From assembly GCA_039602395.1 (NCBI GenBank), contig JBCNJP010000003.1, positions 26,236,269-26,300,268 on the forward strand: DNA of 64,000 nucleotides. The letters run 5' to 3'. Source of the DNA: Deinandra increscens subsp. villosa. Its lineage: Eukaryota > Streptophyta > Magnoliopsida > Asterales > Asteraceae. The first letter of the stretch is position 1. Every line of letters begins with the position of its first letter. The notes beneath the pieces were generated by a model that saw only the letters and a list, made by a program, of their open reading frames with translations, had not been told where the DNA came from and did no database searches. Both the position numbers and the translations under genes were made by a program. Of this stretch, positions 40,814 to 52,825 are shown piece after piece.

Positions 40814-41667
40814 TTTGGTACAAACAGATGGCCAGCCGATGTTTTCAAGTAATGTAACTAAATTTGGATTGTTAAGTTGATATGAAAATCCATATAAATC
40901 AGAACCAACCTTACTAAATTCAAGTAATGTATATTCACCTCGAAATGGAAGCCGGTAACTGCATAAATAAATACAAAACTGGTAAACTGGGTCTACTACA
41001 TAAACACCTTCCAAACCGTATAAATCATCTTCCTCTTTCTGCATATAAACCTGCAAATGAAATTACTCAAGTTGGTCAAACGAATTAAGAGTCACAAAAA
41101 GCCATGTGATGAAACTTTGCTTCACAATTCTCTATATTATGATTGTCTGCTTTTTCCAACAACTTTTTAACATCATCAAAAAACAACTACTTAATGAAAT
41201 CAAATACAGTTGTTTCTAATAAACACCAAAAAAGGAACTTATTCAAATATTACCTGAAAATAATAAAATTGAATGAAATACCTTAAGGTACAACCACTTT
41301 TCAAATTTCCTTCGAGTGGCTATAACAAATTGACAACACTTTCCTAACTTCCAATATTTCCTCATCATCAAGTCCATCACCATCATCACCCGAATTCTTA
41401 TCAACATCTTGAATATTAGCATCCAAACAAAAACGAAGATCAAGCATAACCAAAAAGCGAAACAAATAGATTAGGGTTTATGAAGTTGATTTCGCCATTT
41501 GAGATTGAAATTATTTGGGTTGGTGAGATACGATGAACCCTTACGATTTAAATGTTTGTAGAAGCAGAAAAGGCGGAGAGGATACATACCTGATCGACGG
41601 CGAATTATTTATTGCAAGATCAGTAGTTGATGGGCGGATGCGAGATCAGATCGTTGATGAAGGATAA
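40801..41667 (-). pseudogene. Possible captured gene fragment (exon-intron like)
   Basis: Downstream of the broken Gag, the minus strand looks genic. At about 41500-41640, a C/T-rich 5'-untranslated-like stretch ends AATTCGCCGTCGATCAG followed by GTATGTATCC, a good splice donor. At 40781-41056 a frame reads KEEDDLYGLEGVYVVDP and GEYTLLEFSKVGSDLYG, with AG/GT borders nearby. I do not recognise the protein. The fragment could have been brought in by the adjacent Harbinger element or another insertion. Confidence 0.35.
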
Positions 41668-42680
41668 GGGGAGGAGGTATGGTAGCCAATGTGGCTCCCC
41701 CAAGCCATGTCCACCAACTAATAAAATAGTGCCAACTCAATTTAGGTGTTTTTGAAGCCATTTGGAGCCACTCCACATGGTATGGTGGTGGTGTGGCTTC
41801 AAATCCAACCGATTTTTACCTTTTTTTTGTTTTTTTTAATTTAAACAACTTTAAAAAATAACAACTTTTAATAAAAAAATAATTAATACTAAGAATTAAA
41901 CCATACAATACTTGAATTTTTTTTTTAAAATCTAAAAAAAAAACTTAAAACAATACTAGATTTTTTTAAATATAAAAACTTAAAAGGGGCAATCCCATCC
42001 ATATTTTCCGCGATTTCTCGTTTTTGTTGAAGCACAAGTGGAAGGAATTGAGGATCAACATCATCGTGCGGTTTCATGAAGTACTCGAGATCACTTTTCT
42101 TTTTTTCTTTTCGTTCACGTGCTAGTTTGTTCTCGATCACTTTACCTTGAGCCTCCATTGTAACTTTCACCGCATCGTACATCGCTTGCTTCTTTCCAAA
42201 CGTTTCGTCCAGAATCTTTGCCTTCATCTCCCTTTCTTTCATCAATTGTTTTGAAAATCCGACATCATTTTCAACGCCCTTTCTGATGCCGAACTCTTTG
42301 CGGTGGACGAAGACTCACCCGACTTGTTTTTCCCTTTATGTTTTGGGTATGTAGGGGTTGAGTCGTCATTTAAATCGGGTAATTGAGTCGACCCAACTTC
42401 ATTTGAAGTTGTGTAGTGCCCCGACTCGGACGTCTTGGTCCTTTTAGCCGGTTCTGGTATTTCACCGGCTACAACCGGAACCGGAGCCCACTTGGGATGG
42501 TATTTCACCTCGAGCCAACACGACAAATGAGAAAACCCATTTTTCTCGTATATTTGTTTATACAAGTTTTGGGTTTTCAACAAGATATCCACATCCGCAC
42601 TCCCGCTTGCCCAATTGTTAGTCTATTACAAAAAAAAAAATTAAAAAAAAATAATCAAGATATGTATATTTATAAATCTC
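41668..42680 (-). mobile_element. PIF/Harbinger element (cut by gap)
   Basis: The plus-strand end GGGGAGGAGGTATGGTAGCC is preceded by TAA (41665-41667), the Harbinger-type target. The same terminus opens the MITE at 23277. Inside lies an ORF1 gene on the minus strand. The 5' part, any transposase gene and the other end are lost in the gap or beyond. Confidence 0.7.
41925..42592 (-). pseudogene. Harbinger ORF1 (Myb-like/NAM-associated protein), frameshifted
   Basis: Two frames: 42242-42592 with SHLSCWLEVKYHPKW (the F-x-x-x-CW-x-x-L-K-x-x-PKW motif of the NAM-associated/Myb-like ORF1), a Ser/Pro-rich linker and SASERALKMMSDFQNN; then 41925-42245 with MKEREMKAKILDETF (charged helix), KKSDLEYFMKPHDD and LPLVLQQKREIAE. 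They are separated by a small frameshift at about 42242. In PIF/Harbinger elements ORF1 helps the transposase bind the ends. The N-terminal Myb-like part would lie in or near the gap. An internally deleted relative is at 23568-23740. Confidence 0.75.
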
Positions 42681-43180
42681 NNNNNNNNNNNNNNNNNNNN
42701 NNNNNNNNNNNNNNNNNNNNNNNNNNNNNNNNNNNNNNNNNNNNNNNNNNNNNNNNNNNNNNNNNNNNNNNNNNNNNNNNNNNNNNNNNNNNNNNNNNNN
42801 NNNNNNNNNNNNNNNNNNNNNNNNNNNNNNNNNNNNNNNNNNNNNNNNNNNNNNNNNNNNNNNNNNNNNNNNNNNNNNNNNNNNNNNNNNNNNNNNNNNN
42901 NNNNNNNNNNNNNNNNNNNNNNNNNNNNNNNNNNNNNNNNNNNNNNNNNNNNNNNNNNNNNNNNNNNNNNNNNNNNNNNNNNNNNNNNNNNNNNNNNNNN
43001 NNNNNNNNNNNNNNNNNNNNNNNNNNNNNNNNNNNNNNNNNNNNNNNNNNNNNNNNNNNNNNNNNNNNNNNNNNNNNNNNNNNNNNNNNNNNNNNNNNNN
43101 NNNNNNNNNNNNNNNNNNNNNNNNNNNNNNNNNNNNNNNNNNNNNNNNNNNNNNNNNNNNNNNNNNNNNNNNNNNNNNNN
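42681..43180. other. Assembly gap, 500 N
   Basis: Exactly 500 undetermined bases; real size unknown. It hides the rest of the Harbinger element. Confidence 0.99.
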
Positions 43181-43491
43181 AAACCAAACGGACGGACCTC
43201 TTGATAAAAAGGTCACACATGCAACTAGAATATCTTTATTTTCAAAAACTAGTCTAAATCTTTTCATAAAAACCTAAACATAAGGTATGCTATATGGGAG
43301 TGTGGAGGGGCGATCACGGCGTGGAACACCGTCCCCTCTCTCCCTCTCGTTTTGGTTTCTCGTGAACTTTTATGTGGCATTGAGATGGTGGTGTTTATTA
43401 AATTGGACTGTTAAACGATCGAAAATCAGACCGTTGGAACACTTAAAAAAATTATTAATTTAATTATTTACCTATATATATATAACATAAA
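43181..43491. other. Non-coding sequence between gap and palindrome
   Basis: Contains GGGGCGATCACGGCG...ACCGTCCCC near 43308-43335, a small inverted repeat. No gene. It may include the lost end of the Harbinger element but no matching terminus is seen. Confidence 0.4.
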
Positions 43492-45690
43492 GAGTTAATT
43501 ACGATTTGCGTCCCTGTGCTTTTAAATTCTTAACGGTTTGAGTCCAAAATCTAAAATTTTAACAAATACAGTCTGGACTTTTATTTTTCACTCTATATGA
43601 GTCCCTGAGACTAACAGGGTTAATTTTTTCTGTTAACTCCAAGGGCATATTAGTCATTTACTTATCAGGTACTGAGAGCTTCTAGATCGGGGTCCTCGCC
43701 GACTTTTCTTGAGCGGTTGCGAAGCACCGGGGAAACCACCGGCGACGCCACCAGGGTCCGATGAGGGCTGGTGGTGGGAGAATTTGACGCCAACCCAGTT
43801 AGACGTAGGGTAATTAGAAGTTGCGTTTCCGACGGGTTCGGAGTCACCGGAGGGAAGAACTGATGGGTGACCGGCGGATTAAAGTCCGGCGATGAGCTGT
43901 CGGTGATGGAGAAACCAAATAACCGGTTGTCACCGCGTTTGGTGAAGCCGGCGTCGTCGGAATTCTCATCTCCGTCTTGATCGATAACCATGACCGATGA
44001 GCTTTTGTAAGGAGTTAAATAATAAAGGACCCATCTTTTTTTCCAGCTTTATGATAAATATCCACCGCCGGCCACCAATTCTTGTCCACCACACCAGTTT
44101 GTTTGGTAAAATCTTGAAAAAAAAGAGACGTAGTGAGCGGCGACTACCACCGGTTCGGCCAACGCCGACCACCACCTCCATCATCCTTATCCACCAGCCA
44201 CCACCACCACCATCCCCGTCAATCAGCCACCATGTCAACCACGTTGTTGCATCACTGCCAAGTGCCACTGCCACATCCAACACCGTCGCGGCATCACCAT
44301 CGTTGTTCACATCAAATCCACCCACCGATTATCTGCTTCCATTTAGATCTACAAAATAGATCAGGAAAATTGTGAAGCCGAGTTCCGGCGAGCCTCCGGC
44401 CATCGCCGGTGAAGACGGTCAAGGCGAGCTCTTGACCTCCAGAATCAACCCAGCGCAACCATCATTCTTTATTCCTAATTTTATGCTCCGCCGTCGCCGG
44501 CAATTGGAGAGCCGACGCGAAGTAATCAAACTCTCTTTGTTCATCGACGGTTGACACCAGTTCAAATGCTCCACCGTCACCGGCGTTATCGACGTTGACC
44601 GGAGCATTTGAACTGGTGTCAACCGTCGATGAACAAAGAGAGTTTGATTACTTCGCGTCGGCTCTCCAATTGCCGGCGACGGCGGAGCATAAAATTAGGA
44701 ATAAAAAATGATGGTTGCGCTGGGTTGATTTTGGAGGTCAAGAGCTCGCCTTGACCATCTTCACCGGCGATGGCCGGAGGCTCGCCGGAACTCGGCTTCA
44801 CAATTTTCCTGATCTATTTTGTAGATCTAAATGGAAGCAGATAATCGGTGGGTAGATTTGATGTGAACAACGATGGTGATGCCGCGACGGTGTTGGATGT
44901 GGCAGTGGCACTTGGCAGTGGCACTTGGCAGTGATGAAACAACGTGGTTGACATGGTGGCTGATTGACGGGGATGGTGGTGGTGGCTGGTGGATAAGGAT
45001 GATGGAGGTGGTGGTCGGCGTTGGCCGAACCGGTGGTAGTCGCCGCTCACTACGTCTCTTTTTTTCAAGATTTTACCAAACAAACTGGTGTGGTGGACAA
45101 GAATTGGTGGCCGGCGGTGGATATTTATCGTAAAGCTGGAAAAAAAGATGGGTCCTTTATTATTTAACTCCTTACAAAAGCTCATCGGTCATGGTTATCG
45201 ATCAAGACGGAGATGAGAATTCCGACGACGCCGGCTTCACCAAACGCGGTGACAACCGGTTATTTGGTTTCTCCATCACCGACAGCTCATCGCCGGACTT
45301 TAATCCGCCGGTCACCCATCAGTTCTTTCCCTCCGGTGACTCCGAACCCGTCGGAAACGCAACTTCTAATTACCCTACGTCTAACTGGGTTGGCGTCGAA
45401 ATTCTCCCACCACCAGCCCTCATCGGACCCTGGTGGCGTCGCCGGTGGTTTCCCCGGTGCTTCACAACCGCTCAAGAAAAGCCGGCGAGGACCCCGATCT
45501 AGAAGCTCTCAGTACCTGATAAGTAAATGACTAATATGCCCTTGGAGTTAACAGAAATTATTTAACCCTGTTAGTCTCAGGGACTCATATAGAGTGAAAA
45601 ATAAAAGTCCAGACTGTATTTGTTAAAATTTTAGATTTTGGACTCAAACCGTTAAGAATAAAAAAGCACAAGGACGCAAATCGTAATTAA

Positions 45691-45692
<2 letters not shown>
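43492..45692. mobile_element. 2.2-kb near-perfect palindrome with MULE-like ends
   Basis: Left arm 43492-44572 and right arm 44601-45692 are inverted copies of each other around a 28-bp spacer. The ends read GAGTTAATTACGATTTGCG and its inverse, close to the ends of the MULE at 56474-58477. Arms differ by a few substitutions and a small insertion (repeat of GGCAGTGGCACTTGGC near 44898-44935). The inner parts are GC-rich and cargo-like: a frame starting MVIDQDGDENSDDAGF occurs at 43665-43991 (minus) and again at 45191-45502 (plus). No 9-bp duplication is clear because the right flank is (TA)n. Confidence 0.85.
45191..45502 (+). CDS. Cargo frame in palindrome arm, unknown protein
   Basis: Begins MVIDQDGDENSDDAGFTKRG and continues LFGFSITDSSSPDFNPPVTH. 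It mirrors 43665-43991 on the minus strand, which stays in frame about 20 codons longer because of a small indel (PPVTPNPSETQLLI against PSGDSEPVG). Codon use is GC-rich. Probably a captured host exon; family not recognised. If transcribed through the centre, the two copies would pair as double-stranded RNA. Confidence 0.35.
   Translation: MVIDQDGDENSDDAGFTKRGDNRLFGFSITDSSSPDFNPPVTHQFFPSGDSEPVGNATSNYPTSNWVGVEILPPPALIGPWWRRRWFPRCFTTAQEKPARTPI

Positions 45693-45742
<50 letters not shown>
45693..45742. repeat. (TA)n microsatellite
   Basis: About 25 TA units directly after the palindrome. Confidence 0.95.
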
Positions 45743-45748
<6 letters not shown>

Positions 45749-45963
45749 AAGTTATTCTAAAAAAACACTTTCATCTAAGAAGGCTAGGAAACAATCACAT
45801 GCTGACACATGGACAAAAACACACTAACACACTGTATCCAGTGTGTTAGTGTGTCAGCATATTTTACTTTTTATGCATTGTGTTAGTGTGTTATGTCCGC
45901 ATGTCAGCACGTGGTTGCTTCCTAGCTTTCTTAGGTGAAATGGTTTTTTTAGCTGAACCTAAA

Positions 45964-45965
<2 letters not shown>
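45743..45965. mobile_element. Foldback MITE in (TA)n, family 6
   Basis: AGGGTAAAGTTATTCTAAAA at left pairs with TTTTTTTAGCTGAACCTAAACC at right, and ATCTAAGAAGGCTAGGAA with TTCCTAGCTTTCTTAGGT. The centre holds another inverted repeat, ACACACTAACACACTG and CAGTGTGTTAGTGTGT. (TA)n on both sides. Confidence 0.8.

Positions 45966-46013
<48 letters not shown>
45966..46013. repeat. (TA)n microsatellite
   Basis: About 23 TA units. Confidence 0.95.
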
Positions 46014-46015
<2 letters not shown>

Positions 46016-46194
46016 GGAGAAGATCATTTGAGAACCAATTTGATTTGAGAACTAAAAAGAACTAATTTGAGCCACATGTTTATTACATGTATCCCCCCCT
46101 CCCATGAATTGTAGTGGTCCCCCCTTGAAATTTGTGGTTGAGATTTAGTTCTCAAAAGTTCTCAAAATAAAAAGTTCTCATTTTAACCTATCCC
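46014..46194 (-). mobile_element. (TA)n MITE, family 1, copy 2 (inverted)
   Basis: The reverse complement of the 15809-15990 element with minor changes, including the blocks 'gaaccaatttgatttgagaac' and TTTGTGGTTGAGATTTAG, between (TA)n tracts. Confidence 0.8.
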
Positions 46195-46559
46195 TATATA
46201 TATCTATTACTATATATAATACATATTGCTTTAAAGGGCATTTTCGTCATGAAAAATGCTTAATCCTTAAGACGCGTATAAAATCTTAAGCATCATGTAC
46301 AATCTTTAATGCATAGCTTTTCAATCCACCTCCAATATTTACAAGCAAATTAAATAAGGGTAATCTGGTCATTATACTAATTAATCATAATTTGTAATAT
46401 CGATTTATTTTGCACGTCTTTTTCCCCTCGAACAGATAATCACCCGTATATACTCCCTTGTGGTTCTCCTCGAACAGATAATCAGCCTTTCAAGCGTATC
46501 TTCTCGGGGTTCAACCTTTAACCCTACCATTTAAACCTATCCCTCTGGCGTCTCTCCCC

Positions 46560-46940
46560 CTCGATATCCTTCCACCCGTCTTCGATTACAACGTAATCTC
46601 TAGCCCTCTCTCCCCTTGATTGGGCCGCGCATCTGTGTCTCCTTCTTCAGCCGCGCATCTCCTCTTGAAAAACGATCACTCTCGACGTCCACTGTAATGA
46701 TCACCCATGCGATCTCCTTCGATTGGGCCGCACATCTCCTACTCGATTCAAATTGGAAGGCGCCCAATTCAAATTGGAAGCCTCTATAAATTCACACAAC
46801 TCCTTCTTCATTTCATTTTACCATATCAATTTGCAAAATAACACCGATTTGAGATAAACTTTCGTCAAGGTAAAGTGTAGGTTTTGATTTTGTAACTTTG
46901 ATTATGAATACTGTTTCTTGAATGATTTTGATTAATTGCA
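46560..46940 (+). other. 5'-untranslated-exon-like sequence in the Helitron
   Basis: A C/T-rich stretch (TCTCTCCCCTTGATTGGGCC is repeated with variation) ends TTTCGTCAAGGTAAAGTG, a good splice donor, and an intron-like T-rich stretch ends GATTAATTGCAG near 46942. This is the look of a captured untranslated exon and first intron. No start codon context is clear. Confidence 0.35.
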
Positions 46941-47898
46941 GAGCTGTAACAACTATCCTGGTACATCACATATCAAAAGCTCCGACAATTTCATGGAGGC
47001 ATGTTAATTTGTCTTATGTTTGTAGGTATTTTGATTAAGGAGTGTAATCTGAGCAAAATTATTTGTACTGTGTAAAACTCATAGGTAAAAAAGTATAAGG
47101 AGTGTAATCTGAGCATTAAAAAGATCAATCTGACATGTATGAATCTAGGTTAGACATGTAAGAAACAACAATTTCTTATTTAAATGGCTATTACTGCATG
47201 TTCTTTGAATTGCTTCAATGTTGACTCTAATTTAGACATTGTTTTGTTCCCACTGTATGTTGTTTCAGGTATTTGTATGTTGACTTTCATTTTAACATTG
47301 AGCAGTTATGTTGTTGTACTTCAATTTAAGTTTAATAGTTATAATTTCACATCTTTTTAATAGTATGGATAAATCAGGAGCAGTTCTATATTACTGTTTA
47401 AACAATAAAAATACAAGTTCTATATTACTGCTCTATATTACTCTCAACTTAATGAAATCAGTTCTATATTACTGATTTCACATCTTTTTAACATTGGTTC
47501 CTCTATTAACCTATGAATAAATCAGGAACAGTTCTATATTACTGGCTGAGTTGGAGGTTACACGAAGTCCAGTAGTTAAATCAGTTGCTCAATAAATAAG
47601 TTAATCCTTTAAATTTTGCATCTTCTTCTTACTTGCCATGCTAATTAACATTAAAAATAAACGAAGATCATATGACTACATATGCTCAATAAATAGGTTA
47701 ATCCTTTAAATTCTGATGCTTTGGTTCATTAAAAATGAATCTATTACATTAATTCTTATATATTTTGTGATTACTCATCGTTGCAGACCTATTATATACT
47801 GGATGTGATGTTAATAGCATGGGAACTTCATGAATCAAACAAGAAGACACTTCACTGCCTAATAGACCCACAGGTATGCACAAGTGACAATGTGTGTA

Positions 47899-48075
47899 TT
47901 GAATCACCAAAATTTTGCTTTGAAGCATTGTTTATTTTCAACTACAAGAAAGGAAGAACATTATCTTAACCTTGTATTAGAGTATGTTCCCGAGACTGTT
48001 CATCGAATGGTTAGACACTATAACAAGATGGGTTAGAGAATGGTAATGATTTATGTGAAGCTATATAGTTGTGAG
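47899..48075 (+). pseudogene. Captured fragment of a SHAGGY/GSK3-like kinase
   Basis: The frame from 47899 reads LNHQNFALKHCLFSTT, then LNLVLEYVPETVHRMVRHYN and, after an in-frame TAG, RMVMIYVKLYSCE. Plant SHAGGY/GSK3 kinases have the same run (HPNIVALKHCFFSTT, LYLNLVLEYVPETV, QRMP-x-IYVKLY), covering the end of the N-lobe and the hinge. The stop falls where Gln of QRMP stands, and Val is missing from NIVALKH. The exon ends GAG before GTAAG, consistent with a splice donor after the KLYxYQ position. Flanking kinase exons (HRDIKPQNLL and others) are absent. This supports gene-fragment capture rather than a resident gene. Confidence 0.83.
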
Positions 48076-49414
48076 GTAAGAATATTTTCTTTTGTGGTTT
48101 CATTTCTTTTATCTTTTTATGTAAAATTCAGTAATTGCAACGTTTCTCTAGATGTAAAGATCTGTTTTCTTGATTTCCATGTGCTTATCATCAAGTGGTT
48201 AGCAAGTGTCTAAGAAAGGCAATATTACAAAGGAATGCTTTTTTTTGTTGTGGGTCAGGAGTTCACCATGTTTTTTGTTACCCAACTACTTTCTACAAGA
48301 CTTGTATTTCATTATTCTATTTGTGTGTATTTCCATTTGGTTATTTTCTTCTTTTAAGGCCTCGACACATAGGTCTCAGGAACTTTATATTATGTTTTGA
48401 CAAAGTTGTACCAGGTCTGAGTTTGGGGCCTTTTGAGCCTGTGCGTACACCATGATGAGCAACATAAGCATTCTTTTAGATGCCCCAGATCCACTGACGA
48501 AAAATGGTCTAAATTTCTTGAAATGAATTCATGTGTTGGTTTTGTTTTTATCTCTATTTAAATGTGAATCATGTGAAATTGGGACATGTTTGTTAAGCTA
48601 AGCAAGCCATATTTTTAATCTATTGAGAAGTCAAAATAGTTGTATTAACCTCAAAGCCATGCAAAAATTAATAGAGATAAAACAATCTATTGAACAATCA
48701 CAGTTTCAAGGGACTGTTTGGAACTTTTGATACACAGATACAGAAATGAGTAATTGATACTCAATAAACAGAATCAAAACATTAGTTGAAAGGAAGCAGG
48801 GTGTAGAAGATAGTGTTGTAGTGTTCTTATATTGTTTAAATAAGAAATCCTAAACTCTACCTGGTTTGTACATCCTTAAATTGTTATTTAAAATGAACTT
48901 TATTGATTTGATTACAAGTATCATTTACAGCCATAGAAAAATGTTTTTACAGGGGATGCATATCTGCTTTTTGATCCTATGCGGGTGCATACAAAGCTGG
49001 TATAAACACTTTGATCTCTCTATTTACTTTTGGTTATTTTTGAGCTTATGTTCTAAACTATTTTTGAGCTTATGTTATCTAACAAATTTTTGGGCCAATG
49101 AATTGAAAGGTACACATGTTATCTGTAAAGTTGAACTATTATTGAGCTTATTTTCTAACCTGTTATTTTCATTGGTAGGTATTGGAGCTTTAAAAATTTT
49201 GCATCATAGGTCTCACATGCATTCTCTTATGTACTATTGGTATTCTTTTCATCTAATAAAACTTGAAGTACAGTAAATTAAGCCTATATTTTATAGGAAA
49301 TTTTACAAATGTGTTCACTGCAAGAGTTTATCTCTCAATATTTATCTATATCCATTATGTAATTCAGAAATTGGTTTCATGTGTTTAAGACCATGGTTTA
49401 GTTTACTTAACAAA
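48076..49414. other. T-rich, intron-like Helitron interior
   Basis: No further exon is recognised. Short open frames (48195-48455, 48866-49276) are rich in Phe, Leu and Tyr from T-rich DNA and have no motif. Confidence 0.4.
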
Positions 49415-51090
49415 TATGAAATTTCATGTTTTTTTTTTCTTTTGTACATGGTGTTTTTTTTCTTTTGAAATTTCATGTTTTTTTTTTTCTTTTGTACATG
49501 GTGTATACCAAGACTGGTGTATATGGGGAATCAAGACGTTGTGGGGTGCTCTTGCTTGGTGTACTTTTTTTTTTGTTTCAAGTACATGGATGTACCAGCA
49601 TGGTCCGGGGTCGTTTTTCTGCCTTACGCCGCCCTCCTTCCTATTGGCTCTGGGTGGTTTGGCAAGTGCGAGCATGTCAGCGATGGGAGCATGTTTTCTG
49701 ATTTTGGGGCGAGTGTTCTTGCATGGTGATTCATGTTTACTATTTTCCAAGTGATGATCAGTGGTGGGCTGGCCGTACTTTGAAATTACGGCTGTGCCGT
49801 CTAGGTGGGTGCTAGAGCACTTGGCTGCTGCTACTGTCTTCTGGTTGCCGATGTTTTTGGCGCCTCTGTCGTTCATTGGATTCTGACTGTCTTTTTGGGT
49901 GTTTAGACCCACTGGGTTGCTGCTCTTGTGGTTAATTACTTGGTTCCTGTTTTAGTACGGTATTTTGGTTGGAAGTGACTATATGTGTCTCCAGTGGCGG
50001 ACCTAAAGCCACCGGATGGGAGTCAAGCGACACCCATAAGTTTTTTATTTTTAGTGATATATATATGATCTAATCTCGACCGACCCCCAAGAAATTTTGT
50101 GACCGACCCCCATGATTTTGTGACCACGCCCCATGATTTATATTGCAAGAAGTCTACATATTGCAAGAAGTCTACGTCGGAAGAAAAATTCCGACCGCCA
50201 AAGTTGCAGGCGAGAATATGGAAGAAGATGATGAATGTTTTTTTATTTTTCTTTATGTCACATCAAGTCTTCAACTGTTAAAAGCGCATTTCTCAAAACA
50301 AAAGTACATGCTTTCTCTGCAAGTGCAATTCATCAATATTTTTTAATTATTATAAAAGATATAATAATAAAATAATCAACTATAAACAATCAAACTAAAC
50401 ACTTAATTTAATACACGGATTAAAAACTAGTTTTAATGTAATTTACTTTTTCATTGTGTTTATATTTTGTTTTTGTCATATAGGTTTTAGCCTAATTTGT
50501 GTTTATAAAAGCATTTTGCAGAAGATTAAGAATGGTAAAAAAATTAAAAATTCTCTGTTTAAAAAAAATGATATTTTGTTTATATATTTAGCTTAGTTAT
50601 TTTTATTTTCTTTCTCTTTCATTTAAATAGGATCATCAAAATAATTATTTATTGCTAATAAATTATTATAGAGAGAGACTTGATCATCATAGAAAATCAT
50701 GTTTTATTTAAAAACATCGAAATTTTTTATTTTAACGATTTTTTTTATTAAATTTGTTTTCTTTTACAAGTCTAATATAAAAATTAGTAAAATATGTTTG
50801 TTTAAACAAAAAAGAAAAAACAATATTGTTAAGAAATCTAGCCCATATTTTTGTGAGTATTGTTACTGTTACGTTGTGCCCTATCACTTAATTACAATTG
50901 TATATTCTGGCCAATGGCTTTGTGCCATTTGGTCATTTTACTTTAATTTTTTTTTTTGTCACAGTTTCTTGCTTTATGTTTAAATATTTGTTTTCAGTTT
51001 TGTGAACAGAATTGTTAGTAGCTTAGTTGGTTTGTTGTTTATTTTATTCGTTTAAGTAGGAGCCACGGTTTCGATTCTTGGTTTTGATTT

Positions 51091-51262
51091 TTGACTCTAT
51101 ACGCTGACACGTTTATGAGGAAATTTTTTGACACGTTGTTTTCATCCCTAATTTCCTTTTACGATACCTGTTTTCTTTTTCACTTTTCTTTTGCTATGCT
51201 AGAGCTTCCTTCTCCACTTCACTTCTGGCTCCCAACTTCGATTTCGTCCTGCCGCTCATTGA
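51091..51262 (+). other. Untranslated-exon-like sequence, hAT/Helitron interior
   Basis: CT-rich sequence ending GCCGCTCATTGAG|GTTTGTTTC looks like an exon end with donor, followed by T-rich intron-like DNA. Coding identity unknown. Confidence 0.25.
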
Positions 51263-52825
51263 GGTTTGTTTCTTTTTTCTTCGTTTTATTAGGTTTACGT
51301 TTTAGTGTCAGCCCCTAATGAACTATTTAATTGTTAATTGTTTTATCTGTTGTTTATTTTTTTGTATCGTTTCATGAGAATTAGGGCTTGGATTGAGTAT
51401 TGCATGTCGTAAATTGCTTCGGTGTGGTGTTCGGTTTTAGATTTGGTTTGTTCGACTACATTCCCAATTAGTAATTCTTACGCTGTGTTCGATTCTAAGG
51501 TTTTTACTTGAATGCGTAATTTTCTTAGTTATAAAATAAGAAATTTGTTATTCTTAGTACTTTGATTTTGTTTTCAATTTTGGTACTGCTGTTTTGTTTA
51601 GAGTGTTATTCGATTCAAAAGTGTTTTTTTGCTACTGCCAATTTGTTTTCAATTTCTTAGTACTTCGATTAAAGTGTTTTTAGTACACCACCACCACACA
51701 CACATAGGTGTGTTAAGGAAATCGAGAGGGAGAGAGCAGGCGGCTCTCTCTCCGCCTATCACACATGCCAAGTGAGTAAACATAGTGTAGAATCGGACAT
51801 AACAGGTTAGTTTTGATTGAGAATAGACTAACCATATACAAGGTAGGAGCCTCAATTCGATAAACTTCGGACACATAAATTGGGCTCAAAGTAAAAGAAA
51901 ACAACTGACCTAAGTAACCTTTCAGATTTGTAACCATATACAAATTTGGAGCTTAAAAACGATAGTATAATCTTGAGACACCAGAATTGGGCATGAAGTA
52001 AACGAAAACGGGTGACCTAACCTTTCAGACCTGTTGATGGGGCGGCGAAAAGCGAATGAAGGTACGACGAAGAGAATCAACGAAAGCGAAAGAAGAAGAA
52101 TAAAGCCTTAACCAGCTTTTAGCAGTTTATTTTCTAAGTTAAAGTTTTTGTTTTAATAAAATAGCATCTGATGTTTTCTATTACAGATAGTATTCAAGTT
52201 AAAATACAAACTATGAACTAATAAATTAGAATTATTACTCCATTCAACTTATTATAGGTTGAGTTAGTGACTTTAGTAGAACACTGTTTGTTTCTGTTCC
52301 GAGATCATGTATTTGGTTTATTTGGAGATCTAACATCTATTTTCTGTTGTGCTACAGGTTGGTTTTCGTGTTTGCAATTTTGTATACATTATATGTATGA
52401 ATGTTGAATCCTTAGGCTTATACTTTATGAGTTTATGATAGTATTTGTTTTTTGTATGCACTATGTATGAATGTTCAGACTTAGCTTTGATAAAGAAGAC
52501 ATCTATTTAGAGTTGTATGAACTATAGACAGTATGTGTTTGCTTATCAATAGATCTTATAATGTCTGTTATTTAGACCTGCCTTTGATCAGTCAGTGAGA
52601 AAGTGTTTCTAATCAGTTCTTTAAAAAGTTTAGTATATTAAATTACATTCATGGAAGTGTAGAAAGTATGTGTTTCGTAATCATTGAATCTCATATTATG
52701 TGTTATTTTTTTCTTTGTATATTCAACCGTATTAGTTCTAATTGATTCGTTCTGTCTCATATGCAATTCATTGTAGAAGTGGTTTTCGTTGTTCGTTTGC
52801 ATACTGAAGTACGCTCTCAGTAGCC

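Noticed and set aside
45880..46065. Open frames with Ile-Tyr repeats (also 55949-56137, 57365-57631)
   Set aside because: They are translations of (TA)n microsatellites.
47781..47877. Receptor-kinase-like exon (MLIAWELHESNKK, LIDPQ)
   Set aside because: Resemblance to the 'AWELW.EGR.LELIDP' segment is short, and the GSK3 exon begins only about 20 bases later, so two unrelated kinase exons side by side are unlikely.
49416..49912. Overlapping frames on both strands of the retroposon-like sequence
   Set aside because: No transposon or host motif; they mirror each other in a region without stops because of its base composition.
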